From contig JAHBMJ010001808.1 in assembly GCA_018398765.1 (NCBI GenBank), positions 1 through 25,190 on the forward strand: a stretch of 25,190 bases of DNA. Direction: 5' to 3'. Each line of letters starts with the position of its first letter. Within the stretch, counting starts at the first letter, position 1. This DNA is from Chromera velia (lineage: Eukaryota > Sar > Chromeraceae). Shown here in pieces: positions 1 through 11,115 of the stretch. A program made the position numbers and the translations under genes. The notes beneath the pieces were generated by a model, which searched no databases, was not told the DNA's origin, and saw nothing but the letters and a program-made list of their open reading frames with translations.

Positions 1-73
<73 letters not shown>
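1..73. repeat. (TG)n microsatellite
   Basis: An uninterrupted TG dinucleotide tract begins at the window edge and ends about 30 bp before the acceptor of the first visible gene A exon at 103, so it lies inside an intron. The total length is unknown because it runs off the window. Confidence 0.98.
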
Positions 74-102
74 TGTTTGTGTATGGGAACACTCCTCTGC
101 AG

Positions 103-2610
103 ATGAGGAGTCCGTTCGAGATAACCAGTGGACATGTCTGGGCCCCTCCTGTCCTGAGGTGAAGGACTCGATCCATGAGTGAGTGAGTCGGCTGACCTTT
201 CCTGTGTCGTGCGAATCGTTTCCATTTTTTGTGAATGATTAAAAGATACTTGGTTCTCTTTCTCACGTAGAGGGCAAGCCTTTTCCCAGCAAGGGAACTG
301 TGCCATCTTTTTCTGTTCCTGTCTTCTTCGTCGCCAAAACTTTTCGTACGCTCTGTCTGTTCGTCAACTCACCTTGCCTGCTTGCCTGCCTGCCTGTCTG
401 TCTACCCTTGTGGCTGCAGAGGAGACAAAAAGGTGTTCGACCTTCTTGTCAAGAGCTTCGATGGCGCTGCAAAGAAGGGCACTGTCCTCGGGGGCAACAC
501 CGAACCCAAGTGCGAGTACAGCTTGTGAGTCTGATGCTTGACTGAGAGAGAGTCATTCGTTGTTTGTATACATGCGCACAATACAGAGGTGAGTGATCGT
601 GCGTCGACGGCGTAAAGAAAAGAAAAGAGGCGTACCCGACTTTGTTTTTGCTCTTTCCACCCCTGTGTCCTTCACCAGAGCAGGGCGGCCTTGAGACTTT
701 AATTGTTCTTCCCATCGATCGAGTAGCTTCATCGCAGAGGGACAAATTGGTCTTTTTTGGGGTCTGTCAGTTGCTGGCAAAGTGCGTTCACCCGTATCTT
801 CTTTGAAGTTGCCGTAAACTTCCTTTTTTTCCCTGCCCACGTTCTCGTCGCTCCACTATTCCTTTTTCACTTTGGACTCCCTCCCTTCCTCCCTCCCCCC
901 CTCTTCTTTGCCTGCCTGCCTGTGTGTGTTTGTTGCCTGCAGCGGGTATCAAGGTCCCCTCCCACAGGCGGACGGCGTCGTCCTTCAGTGCGGCTACAGG
1001 GACCAGAGGGGCGTCTTCAGGGGGGAGTATGAGCAGAGAGAGGAGGGAGAGGTATTTCCGTGCTGGGAAGGAAGGCACAAATCCCATATCGACTACTGTC
1101 TGCAGGTGAATGAATGAATGAATGAATGAATGAATTGATTAATTAATTAATTAATTAATCAATTAATGAATGAATGAGAAGGGGGGTTGTGGATGAGGTT
1201 TGCACTTCTGTCTTGGTTGCATTTGATTTGATTCGGAAGTTTGACGACTCGCTCGTCTCGTTTCTCAGTTTTGCTGTTGCCTCTTTCGTTTCTGTCGAAC
1301 TATGCATCGTCTTACACTCGGAAACCATGTGGGTATAAAGAAAGATAAAAAAGGTCCATCTGCAAGCAAAGCGAAGCTCCGAGTCATGTGCAATGTTTCA
1401 GAGATATGTGAAGAATCATGCGGCAGACTGAGCAGGAGAGGGCCATTCGAGGAGTGGTACCAGTGAAGATTCGATGTAAGTGCTGTATTCATTCCGCGAG
1501 CTTTCTTCGCCTTTGCATCAGAAAAGAGGACGTGTACTGAAAGAAAGAAAACACCAATTCGTGTTTGAGAACGTTGCTGTGCACAATTAAAATCTCCTCT
1601 CCTCCCCTCCCCCCCCTCTCCTTCCATGCAGAAAAAAGCCCCGGCATTCCCGGGGGGGCCGGTCACGTTGGCAAAGATTGCAGACACCAAGTGCAGCTTT
1701 ATGGCGCGCACCTGGTCAGAATACACTGGGGTTTAGGGGGAAGATTGTGTTTGACCTAAAGACTTCTTTCCGTCTATTCCAAGTTTTGCGTGACCTTTTC
1801 TGTGCCTGGGCTATACGAATGGCCTTTTCTTCATCGTTTTGTGCACTTTGCCTTTTTCTCAAGCATGCAACTTCCTCGAATGAGTATCTGACTAGCTGGC
1901 TCATTGAGTATTTTTCCTTCTGTTTGGGTGCACGCACGCGGTGCTATTCAACAAATTGACTGCCTGCCTTCAGGGCGAGCAAGAAGGAGGACTTCGGATT
2001 CCAGGACTTCTGTCACACACCCTCGAGGAATGTGCTGCCTGGAGAGAAGAGCCCCAGACCGGAATATCAGTGAGTCCTCCGATCGCAGACTGTAGAGTGG
2101 CGAGAAAAACAAAGATCGAAAGATGACTAAAGACTATCATTAAGTGTCTTTAACAAAAGAGAAGACGCACTTCTCTGTTCCTTCGTGTTCTTTCATTTTT
2201 GGTCAGGAAGGTCACAAAAAGCCGATACTTTTTTTTGTCTCAATTTGCCTAAATGCATCTTCTCTCTCTACGTCTGTAGCATGTCGTTCTTTCTTTCTTT
2301 CTTCCTTCCTTTCTTTCTTTCTTGCTTGTTGTTTTTAGTTTTCCGTTTTGCTTCTTTCTTTTCGATGGTCCTTCACGCCCATTGCCTAATTAAGGCTGTG
2401 CATGTTGCCTGCGTGCGGACTGCGGTTGTCCTCTTGACTGATTGTCGATCTACGAAATCATTTATGTATGCATGTACGGGTCTTTTTCTTTTTGCTTGAA
2501 CGTCTGCGTACAGAAAATACGGGAATTACCTCAGCAGCCCTCTCTTCAAGGAGATCTGTTCGGCCCAGAAGTTTGTTCCTCCCGAGGATTGTCTGAAGAG
2601 GTGCGTGGAA

Positions 2611-2660
<50 letters not shown>

Positions 2661-2669
2661 TATGTGTGT

Positions 2670-2741
<72 letters not shown>

Positions 2742-4238
2742 ATTGCTGAACATTCTCATGTATCGATAAAGAGACGTGCACAAAAGCTCGCGAGTCTTCC
2801 CTGTCGCTGTGCCCCACCGTCATACTCGGCTTCTCCCTACTGAATTGAGGAAACATGGAGCGACCCTGCCTGGAAGCTTGCAATAGGGTCCGTAGAGACC
2901 GAAGGGAAGGGGGTGATCTTCCAGTCTGACATTCTAAGACGATAAGCTCTATTTGTGTTACCACTCAACTCAAGCACCTTGTGGAGCATCCCATGGTGAC
3001 ATCAGGTCTCTGTAGTGTGCTCTCCTTTTTTTCTTCGTGATTCACTTTGCGTGAGTGCGATTGCAGTGAGGAGGAAGAATTTGTGGCGCATCAAAGGTTC
3101 AGCTGCTGTGGAACTTGGTCAGTCTTTTCGTCCAAACCGACGGTCCCTTCCAAGAACTGTGTATCTTCGCTTGCTGCTTTCTTTCTTTTTCTTTTCTCGT
3201 ATTGCCCTGGGGGAGGGAGATAGGACATCTCTAAAAATCCGTTCTGACATCTCGTCGAGAGTTTTTCGCGAATGGAGTGTGGGGGGGAGGCCTTTCTGAA
3301 GATGTTTCCAAAATCTTTCGACAACAGGACAAAATGCGTCGATCGGACTCTCTTCGTACCTTTTTCAGTCTCTCTTCGAACATCGACTTTCACATTACTA
3401 CAAGCGCCTCCCTCATTCCTGTTTCCCCCTTTCGTTTTTTCATTTTCTCTTTCTCTTTCGTTTTTGTTCTTATTTCTTTTTTCCTGTCTTCTTTTTTAAC
3501 TGCAGGCTGGATGCTCCAGAAAGCTCCCGACTGTTCATCAAACCACGGTACCTTCTCCACGTGAGTTCGTTCATTTTATTTGGAAGTACTCAGGGTGAAT
3601 TTGCTGATGGATCAGGATAGTTTGGTGGCTCAAACACGGAACGACGATGCGTTCTTCTTGCCCTGTATTCTGCCTCAGGCAAAGTCACGCGGGTTTGTCG
3701 AGAGAGATTGTCTTTCCATCAAAAAACTCTTCAGAGGGTTTCGGCATGACTGAACACTGTAAAAAATATGGGACTTTTAGAATCGCATGTGGGATGTGTG
3801 TGTCCATTCTGATCACCCATCTGCTCTCAGCCCCATTTTCCCCTGAGACAGTTTGGAGGAACAGTCAAAGGACGCGAGGCGATCTTCTTCAGCTTGCTCA
3901 GATCTGCGGTCGGTCAGCAACTTATTTTCTTTTCTTTCCTTTTCTGCAAACTTTCAGCAGACCAGCTCATTCTACACGCAGTTCGATCCATGCACTCAGT
4001 GCGCCATGCATGGTGTGAATTCAATACCTGCCTGCATGCAGAATAATGGATTGTCCACTGAACAGAAAAAGATGGACCACAAAAATGAAATGATAGACGA
4101 GAAAGAAAAATGAAAATTTGTTACTGTCTGGCTGCCTGCTTCATCAGTTGTCTGTTGGCCGGCTCTTTCCTCTTCGATACTTTAGGCTACGTTGGTGGAA
4201 ATTCGAACTTTGTTTTGTGCGTTTTTCAAGACAATTGA
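103..4238 (+). CDS. Gene A (5' partial): Cys-rich protein of unknown family, ten exons visible
   Basis: Spliced model with exons 103-178, 420-524, 943-1105, 1632-1714, 1974-2069, 2514-2600, 3067-3117, 3506-3560, 3958-4012 and 4186-4238 (TGA). Every intron is GT-AG, and codon phase matches at all nine junctions. The first exon starts in phase, needing an upstream exon outside the window, so the N-terminus is missing. The visible part is 273 residues with about 15 cysteines spread over nearly all exons (for example WTCLGPSCPE, FSCCGTW and FDPCTQCAMH) and many aromatic and charged residues. No membrane segment or catalytic motif is recognised. The cysteine density suggests a secreted or lumenal disulfide-bonded protein, but the leader is not visible. 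I do not recognise the family. The next gene follows 161 bp downstream on the same strand. Individual small exons (3067-3117, 3958-4012) are the least certain. Confidence 0.72.
1106..1176. repeat. (TGAA)n/(TTAA)n tetranucleotide tract
   Basis: Tandem GAAT units begin within the donor site of the gene A intron (donor GTGAAT at 1106), then switch to ATTA units and back to AATG. The repeat therefore overlaps the 5' splice site, which would tie splice-site sequence to repeat slippage. Confidence 0.9.
2615..2740. repeat. (TC)n(TG)n compound microsatellite
   Basis: About 27 bp of TC is followed by nearly 100 bp of TG with a few A and C interruptions. It lies inside the gene A intron between the exons ending at 2600 and starting at 3067. 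Confidence 0.97.
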
Positions 4239-4243
4239 ATAAA
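4238..4243 (+). terminator. AATAAA overlapping the gene A stop codon (possible polyadenylation signal)
   Basis: The hexamer starts at the last base of the gene A TGA codon and is followed by a second A-rich stretch. In the 161-bp gap before the gene B start it is the only such motif noticed. Whether this organism uses AATAAA is not known from the sequence. Confidence 0.3.
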
Positions 4244-4399
4244 ATAAGTACGCCAGATCGACCCGTTCTCTCTTGGGTCGGTTGGTCCATCGCCTATCAT
4301 CGAGCACCGCCGCATCACCCAGTTGTTGATTCATTTGATTTCTTGCATGGATCTCTGATAAGGTGCTTTGAGTTTCTTTGAAATGGTGAAAGTCAGGTG

Positions 4400-7300
4400 A
4401 TGGCAATTTCGCAAAGATGTAGAAGAATTCTTCTCTGGCTTCTCTCCTGCCCTACATCTCTTTTCCCTGGCTCTCTTTCATTTCGCCTGTCAGTGAGAGG
4501 AGATTGGACAATCGCATCTGTCCTAGCTTCCTTCAATTCTTAATTCCTGAATTAATCTGTCCCGATGCATCAATCATCTCTTCTCTCCCGATGCAGGATG
4601 CTTTCTTTCTTTCTTTCTTTTCCAACTCGGTCGGGGGAAAACAACGGAAGCTGAATGCAAGGGCTCTTTTTGCGAGCATACAAACATGACATTGTTAGAA
4701 TGATTCTTCTCAAAATAATCTTCATAGATCCCCACATTTTCCATTTCTTGCAATTGATTTAGAATTGATTGACTGACTGATCCCTTTTTCCTTTCCCTTT
4801 TCCAAGATTGAACGCAAACATTCCCTTGCCTAACGTTAGAAGTATCCGAAACTGGATACGGATAGCGATGGCGCGTCATAGTCACAGTCATAGACATTTT
4901 CCATACTCATAACTTCATTTCATTGAATGATCGCAGCTCGCGCTTCTGAATGCTGGCACGTCGAACGAGGGCGTTTCCTCAAAGCTCTGGATTCAGGAGG
5001 TCGAAGTGACCGCTCTGGCGTTCGAGAGCGCCAACAGGGCGGACCCACTGCTCTGTCAGTCCTATGGATACTCTGCATGCATCAAGACTGCATGCAGATA
5101 CACACACAGGATCAGAGATACATGTGCTCACAAGTGTTTCTGTGACAGTGTGTATCCATCCATCGCCCTGCATGCGAGAGAGGGAGTTTGCTGATGACGA
5201 TTTGGAGCGCCTAGCTTGCCTCTTCGGGAACGGTGCTCTGACATGGCCTCCCGACATTCCCAAATCTCTTCTGCATGCTCAGCTCTCGATCTGTTTCCAT
5301 GCTGGAGGCCTTCCATACTCCTTCGCGAAAACGAAAAAGCATATCTACCTAGCTGTACGTATCCGGTGGGTACTCGACGCGCGACTCCCTGCAGACTCCT
5401 CCCCTCCCCACGTACACACAGGGTCGCACGCAGCTCCTAAGGTTCCGGAATGGTACCTCTTTTATTAATATCTTATCTTGCCCTTCGTTCATACGTCTCT
5501 CATGGCAATCTCGACCAAGAGAACAATCAACATCTACTTTTCTCTCCTCTCTTCTCCCTTCACACATGCGCAGGTACGACAGGCGAACTTCTTCGCAACT
5601 CCATTGGCCAAGACGCTCTGAGGGGAGGGGGCGGATCCTCCTCGGCAGCCGGAGGGACAGGGAAGTGCCGTCCCTCTCTGAACAAGCAGGGGAAAAAAGA
5701 GGCAAAGGCAGTCATAGAGGCCCTCAAAATGAGCTGTCTTTCCCATGAACTGGACTTTGTGAGTCAGCCAGCGCTTCAAAAGTACAGACAGACAGACAGA
5801 GAGTTTGAGCAATTGTGTGTTTGTGTGCGTGCGTGTGTGTTCCTGTTGTACACACGGCATGTTGTGTCGGCCGGGGTGTGCAAAGGTGCTCAAGAAATGA
5901 ATGAATGGCTGAATGGGATGGTCTGAGACCCTGTATGGCCAACTGTCAACTGTTTGGCCGATCGACTGACTGACTGACTGATTGCTTCGCTAACTCACTG
6001 GATAAACGGGCGAATGAGTCACTGGTTGGCTGGCCGACTGGCTGACTGAATCAAAGAATGAATGAGTGACTGATTGGCTGACTGACTGACTGAATGAATG
6101 AATGAATGAATAGATGGATGAAAGAATGAGTGACTGTTTGGCCTCCTGGATAATTGACTGACTGACCGACTGCACGACTGCAGTACAACGATCCGGGGCT
6201 CTTCTACGACTATCCGCTCGCAGAACTCGTCGGTGAGTCGCTGTGTTGTGTGCATCCTCTCAGCCAGCCAGCAGGAAGGAAGGAAGGGGGCCAGACGGGG
6301 TCAGAGAATAGTGAGAGGGCGTGAGTGTTCGTGTACCAGTATGCATGTAGATGGTGGCACATATGGAGGTGTATGTGAGAGAGAGAGAGATTGAGAGATT
6401 GAGAGAGAGACAGAAAGACTGAAAGAGAGGGCAAGCGGTTTCCATTCTGCTGAATTGCCTTTGCTCTCTTTTATTGTCATCTCCTCTCGTTCCACGCTGC
6501 AGCTGAATGTCGTTACCGTCACTTTCGAATAGACCGTTTGAAGTCTGCTTTCCTGGAGGGCTTTCCACTTCCGTCCAAGGAAGTCCTCCGCAACATGAAC
6601 AAGGAGAGGGAGCAGCCTGAGGAAGGTGAAGAAGACGAGGGCGGGCAGCGTTCCTCTTTCGTGAGTACAGAAGAGAGACAAGCTGCAGCTGACAGGGAGG
6701 GAGGGTCTCATGGGAAGGCAAAGAGAGAGGCAGAAAGACAGAAAAGACGAACGACGTCTGAATCCAAGTTCGCAGAAATGACGGACATCAACGACCACAA
6801 GACGGACACACATAATGAGAATGAATTGGGGCGTAAGAAAGAAGATCCGAGTGACAACCCTATGTCTGATTCTCTTTCACTCTTTTCCCCTTCTCCTTCA
6901 GAGGAGGGCAGACGAGGAAAAAGGTCGCTAGAGGGCCCGACTGCGTTTACACAGCGTGCACGTACGCAAAGAGAGGAAGAAAGGACACAATCAGAAGAAG
7001 GGAAGGAAAATGACAGGAAGAAAGAATCTCTTTCTTTTTCCTTCTTGGGCCTGAAAGAGGAAAATCGAGACACGGCGTTTTGGAATCAAGACAAAAAAAT
7101 GTTTGGAGGGGATGATATGGCTGCATATAGAAGGGAAAGAGCACGCATAGCGGCGGAGCAAGCAAGACAGCGCCAAATACAACAGTACATAGCGAGGGAG
7201 CGTCTCCGCCAGGCTGCACTAGCTCGTCAAAGAGAGAAGGAACGTCTTCTTCTTGCTGCCCACGAGCAGCAGCAGCAGCAGTCCACCGGCATCACAACAC

Positions 7301-8533
7301 CCAAAGCAGCACCAGCAGATGAGAACAGAGGGGGGACTCCAAAGCCCCAGGAAAAAGACCCAAACACAGGCAGAAGCTCAACAAAGAGGGAGTCAGAGGA
7401 TGCAGAAGAGAGGAGACCCGAAGAGAGAGACGAGAGGAGACCCGAAGAGAGAGACGAGAGGAGACCCGAAGAGAGAGACGAGAAAGCGACCAAAACGGTT
7501 GCAGAAAACAGAGAAAGAGAAGGCGAAAGAGGAGAAGAAGAACAAGAAGAAGAAGAAAGAAGACAAAACGGGGAAAATGAGATGCAACAGATGCAAACCG
7601 TCAGGTAAGTAGATCGAGCAGATTTCGCTTTGTCACATAATTTTCTGTCTCTCGTCCGCCGACTGCCCTTGAACTCCGGTCAGTCTGCCTAGCTGTTTGA
7701 ATGAAGTCTTAGAGCGAGGACGATGAAGGAAGGCGCCTGTCTTCCCCTCAGAAGGCTAGATGTCCTTATCGAGACCCCACCGAGTCGCTTTCATTTTCTA
7801 CAGAATAAGAACGGAAAGTTGGAAGTCCGCAAATTTAAACCATCCTTTGACTCTTTTGGGGAATCGGTGCAGCTGCATGTCGGAGAACTTGCGCGAGCTG
7901 ATGGAGGAGCTGAGATTGGCCTCCGATTTCGGAAGTCTCCGCCTTCTCAAACACAAAATTGTGCAAGCGGTGAGCAATGATCAGTCTGATACATCTGATG
8001 TTTCTCTTCTCTTCTCTTCTTCCAGAGTGTCAATTTTTGTGTTTGGGACTTAGTGCCTTTGATCGTCCGTCCGTCTGTCTGTCTGTCTGTCTGTCTATAT
8101 CCTTCAGTATGCGTGAGGTGCAAAAAGGGAAAAACAGACCGCGCACACGCACTTTCTTTTCTGTGTTCGTCTATCCATGACTATCTGCAAGGGTGCTGTG
8201 TGCGTAAAAACCTGCCTGCTGTTTTTTTGAGTGCATTCGTGTCCACGTGCTTGTCTGCCGGTTCGTTCATTGAGATGACTTCCTTTGCATGCACATGGCC
8301 TCGATGGTCTAAATCTTAATCGAATCTTGTTTGTGTGTAGTCAAAGAAGGGCCCAAATGGGTAGGAAGACTGCGAATTAATTGTTATCCAAAGAAAAGGA
8401 CCACTTTATGCGCTGACGAAGAAAGTCAATGCGTCTTCGAGGAAGGAAAGGAAAAGAGGAAAGGAGCTGTGACAGAAGGCGCAAGAGAAAATGGCACCGT
8501 TTCGGGGAGTCTTTCACGTGCAACCACCGTGTG

Positions 8534-8575
<42 letters not shown>

Positions 8576-8596
8576 ATTTGTGTGTGTGTGTGTGCA

Positions 8597-8627
<31 letters not shown>

Positions 8628-9479
8628 ATTTGTGTGTGTGTGCTGCATGTCATGTGTGGTTGCAGCATCGTTGTGCCCTTTCCACCGTCCTTCAAGAGGT
8701 GATTGCCTCGGACGTTGTCGTGAAGGGGAAACCCAGCCATGCTGTGGGACTCGGGGAGGAGAATTTTGCGCCCGTGAGGGAGAAGGTCCTTCGACTCGAT
8801 TTATTTTCTTCCTGTGGTTTTGTGCGAATGAATGGATGTTCAGGAATCGATCGGTTGTTCTCTTGTGCGCACGAGTGCGCTCTCTATTTTGGAGGGGGTT
8901 GGGAGGTGGGGAGCTGTTCATGTACGACTTTGTCAATGTGTGAATGTCTGTGTCGGTCGATTGATGCTCCCTCCACGTTGTGTGTGTGTTTCCTCTCCGA
9001 ACCCGTCGTCTTCATTTTGAGAACTGCAGCCTTGGTGTTCTTCGCACAACCAAAATGATGTTTTTTGTTCTTATTGTTTTTCTTCTTCTTCCGCTCTGCC
9101 TGTGCGTGAGGATGCTCGCAGCTGAAACTTCTAGAGGCCATGCCCCTGCCGGGAAACCTCAGGGAGATTATCGACGAGGGGCAAAAGTGAGTCGATCTGT
9201 CTCTCATGCAAAGAGTGAGTGGGGGAGCGAGGAGACATACTCTTCATGCATGAACGTGTCCTTTCATGCACCAGCACGTATATGCATTCCTGAGCGCCTC
9301 TCATGCACGCCGTACATGCATTGATTCGTCATGCTTACTTCCGTGCATGCATGAATGTGATGGAATGCGGGTACAAGTCAGACTCTCTAGAGATACGTAT
9401 GCCCTCACGCGTGCATGTTTTCTAACCGATACATCATGTGTCTGCCAGGAAGACGCGCGAGTGGAGAATACCAAAATGC

Positions 9480-9545
<66 letters not shown>

Positions 9546-10593
9546 CCTGTGTGCATCTCCACCGACAGGGAGGAGACCAAGGTCGATGAGAAGGCCCTCC
9601 AGGCCGTCATGGGCGCAGTGAAGGCCACGACGAGGAATCTGCTGATGCAGAAAGTGATGAAGATGAAAGAGGCCAGGAGGGTCGAGCAGTGGCTGGCGGA
9701 GTCAGGTAAAAAGCCGGAGACGGACACGCCGACAGAAAGTTGGGTCGACAGGACACGCCATGAGTTTGCATTCGCTCAGCGTGAAATGTCAACAAACGAA
9801 AAAACCATCAACGGGGGTGAAAAAGAGGATGAGTTGGACGAAGATGAGCGAGAGGAAGAGGAAGAGGAAGGGGAGGAAGTAGGAGACCCAGACAGAAGGC
9901 AAGAGAAGAAGGAAGAAGAAAAAACAAGACTGTCAGCAGACAGGAAGGAGGGAAAGGAGAAGCACCCGTCGGAGAGAAGAGGTGATGTCTCTTCCCCTCT
10001 CTCCTTTCTTGAAATGCAAGAAAAAGAAAATCAGCTGGAAAAAGAAAGGGACCAGCAAACGCAAAAGGAGACTCTGGCAATGAAGAGAAGGACAAAGAAG
10101 ACCACAGTGACTGTCAAGCAATCGCACTTGTCTGAGAGCCTGCTGCCAGAGACGCCAGAGAAAAAGGTCGAGTTTGCTCAGGCAATGTTGTTAAGGGCGA
10201 TCGGAGGTGTGATTGAAGGGCTCCAACTGTTCTCAAAGACCAACCTGGCCATTCGATTTGAGCCTTTCAGGTCGGTGGGTCTACGTTCCTCTTCCTTCCT
10301 TCCTTCCTTCCTTTCATTCATTCTTTAAATTCTTTCTTTCTTTCTTTCTTCCTTCTTTCTTTCCTTTCTTCTTTACTTTGCATCGTTCCTTGGTTCATTC
10401 GCCCCTTATTTCTTTCTTTGTTGCTTTTGTTGTTCTTTCTTTCGTCCGTTCTTTTTTTGCTTCCTTCTTTCTTGCTTGCCTGCGTTCTCGACTTCCAGTT
10501 TCAATGTCCGTCCTCTCTTCAGATTCCTTCTGACGATCTCTCTTTTTTTCTTTTCTTTTCTTTTCTTTCCTTCCTTCCTTCCTTCCTTCCTTC

Positions 10594-10646
<53 letters not shown>

Positions 10647-11115
10647 TTCCTTCCTTCCTTCCTTTCTTCCTTTCTTTCTTCCTTCCTTTCTCCCTCTCCT
10701 TCTTTCCTCCTGTAGTGTCCCTCTTTCCACAGATACAAAGACACATGTGATTCATGCAGTTGTGGCCCCGAAGGGTCACCTGAAAAGGAAAATGGAGTCT
10801 CTTTGCGCATCCGGTACATGTCTCTGGTTTGTTCTTCTTTTTGTTTTGTCTCTGGTTTGTTGGCTTTTGCCTTCGTCGCCCGTTCTCGCCAAGGTCCCTA
10901 GCTTTTCTCTGTGATTGCTGATGCCTCTCCTTGTCCTCTTTTCGCCTTGTCGCACCACCTTATTTTTGCATGCCACCAGGTTCCTGTCTGAGCACCTGAT
11001 GTACGTTTGTGGTGCCCTCGACCTCCTCCGGGAAGACAACCAACTTCTCGGTGCCTGCTTTCAGCACGTCACAGACCCGCTCTCTTCCGAAGAACGAGTC
11101 CCAGAGAGGGAATAA
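4400..11115 (+). CDS. Gene B: hypothetical ~1001-aa protein with two charged low-complexity exons, twelve exons
   Basis: Exons: 4400-4492, 4937-5054, 5149-5354, 5422-5452, 5574-5758, 6184-6232, 6503-7604, 7804-7969, 8666-8698, 9122-9186, 9449-10270 and 10980-11115 (TAA). The sum is 3006 nt, exactly 1002 codons, and all eleven junctions are phase-consistent. The proposed start, MAISQRCRRILLWLLSC, is basic then hydrophobic and could be a targeting leader. It is the weakest exon, but the next exon has an in-frame stop just upstream of its acceptor and so needs a 5' partner. The folded-looking parts are GLPYSFAKTKKHIYLA, YNDPGLFYDYPLAELV, a helical stretch (SENLRELMEELRLASDFGSL) continuing through HRCALSTVLQE and LKLLEAMPLPGNLREIIDE, and a C-terminal FLSEHLMYVCGALDLLRED. 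Exon 7 (6503-7604) and exon 11 (9449-10270) are Glu/Arg/Lys-rich and probably disordered. I recognise no family. Confidence 0.72.
5930..6176. repeat. Degenerate (TGAC/TGAA)n tetranucleotide region in gene B intron
   Basis: Imperfect 4-bp units (GACT, GAAT, GGCT, GATT) dominate about 250 bp of the intron 5759-6183. It looks like an old, mutated tetranucleotide array. It ends just before the acceptor at 6183. Confidence 0.85.
7408..7479 (+). repeat. Three identical 24-bp coding repeats (ERRPEERD x3)
   Basis: Three perfect, in-frame 24-bp copies sit inside gene B exon 6503-7604, at 7408-7431, 7432-7455 and 7456-7479. Each encodes ERRPEERD, a charged octapeptide. The identity at synonymous positions points to recent duplication. 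Confidence 0.95.
8535..8642. repeat. (TG)n tract with three GCATTT interruptions
   Basis: A TG dinucleotide tract ends about 24 bp before the proposed short gene B exon at 8666. Three identical GCATTT interruptions, at about 8574, 8594 and 8627, show local duplication of interrupted blocks within the array. Confidence 0.95.
9484..9542 (+). repeat. (CA)n(GA)n microsatellite lying in the frame of gene B
   Basis: CA then GA dinucleotides sit within the open exon 9449-10270 and would be read as alternating His-Thr followed by alternating Arg-Glu. A possible 108-nt intron (9461-9568) would remove it without changing frame; see findings. Confidence 0.95.
10290..10713. repeat. (TTCC)n/(TTTC)n polypyrimidine region in the last gene B intron
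   Basis: Interrupted TTCC and TTTC arrays fill much of the intron 10271-10979. The antisense strand is purine-only over long stretches. Long Phe/Leu/Ser or Lys/Glu/Arg open frames here are artefacts of the repeat. Confidence 0.95.

Noticed and set aside
1265-1726. 153-codon minus-strand frame in the gene A intron
   Set aside because: It overlaps a phase-supported gene A exon on the other strand and has no motif or splice support.
6661-6901. Intron inside the long gene B exon (GTGAGT donor, TTCTCCTTCAG acceptor)
   Set aside because: The sites look strong, but removal takes out 241 nt and hits a stop (TAG) within about ten codons, while the unspliced frame continues to a phase-correct donor at 7604.
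10395-10819. Lys/Glu/Arg-rich minus-strand frames
   Set aside because: They are the antisense of the TTTC/TTCC repeat in a gene B intron.
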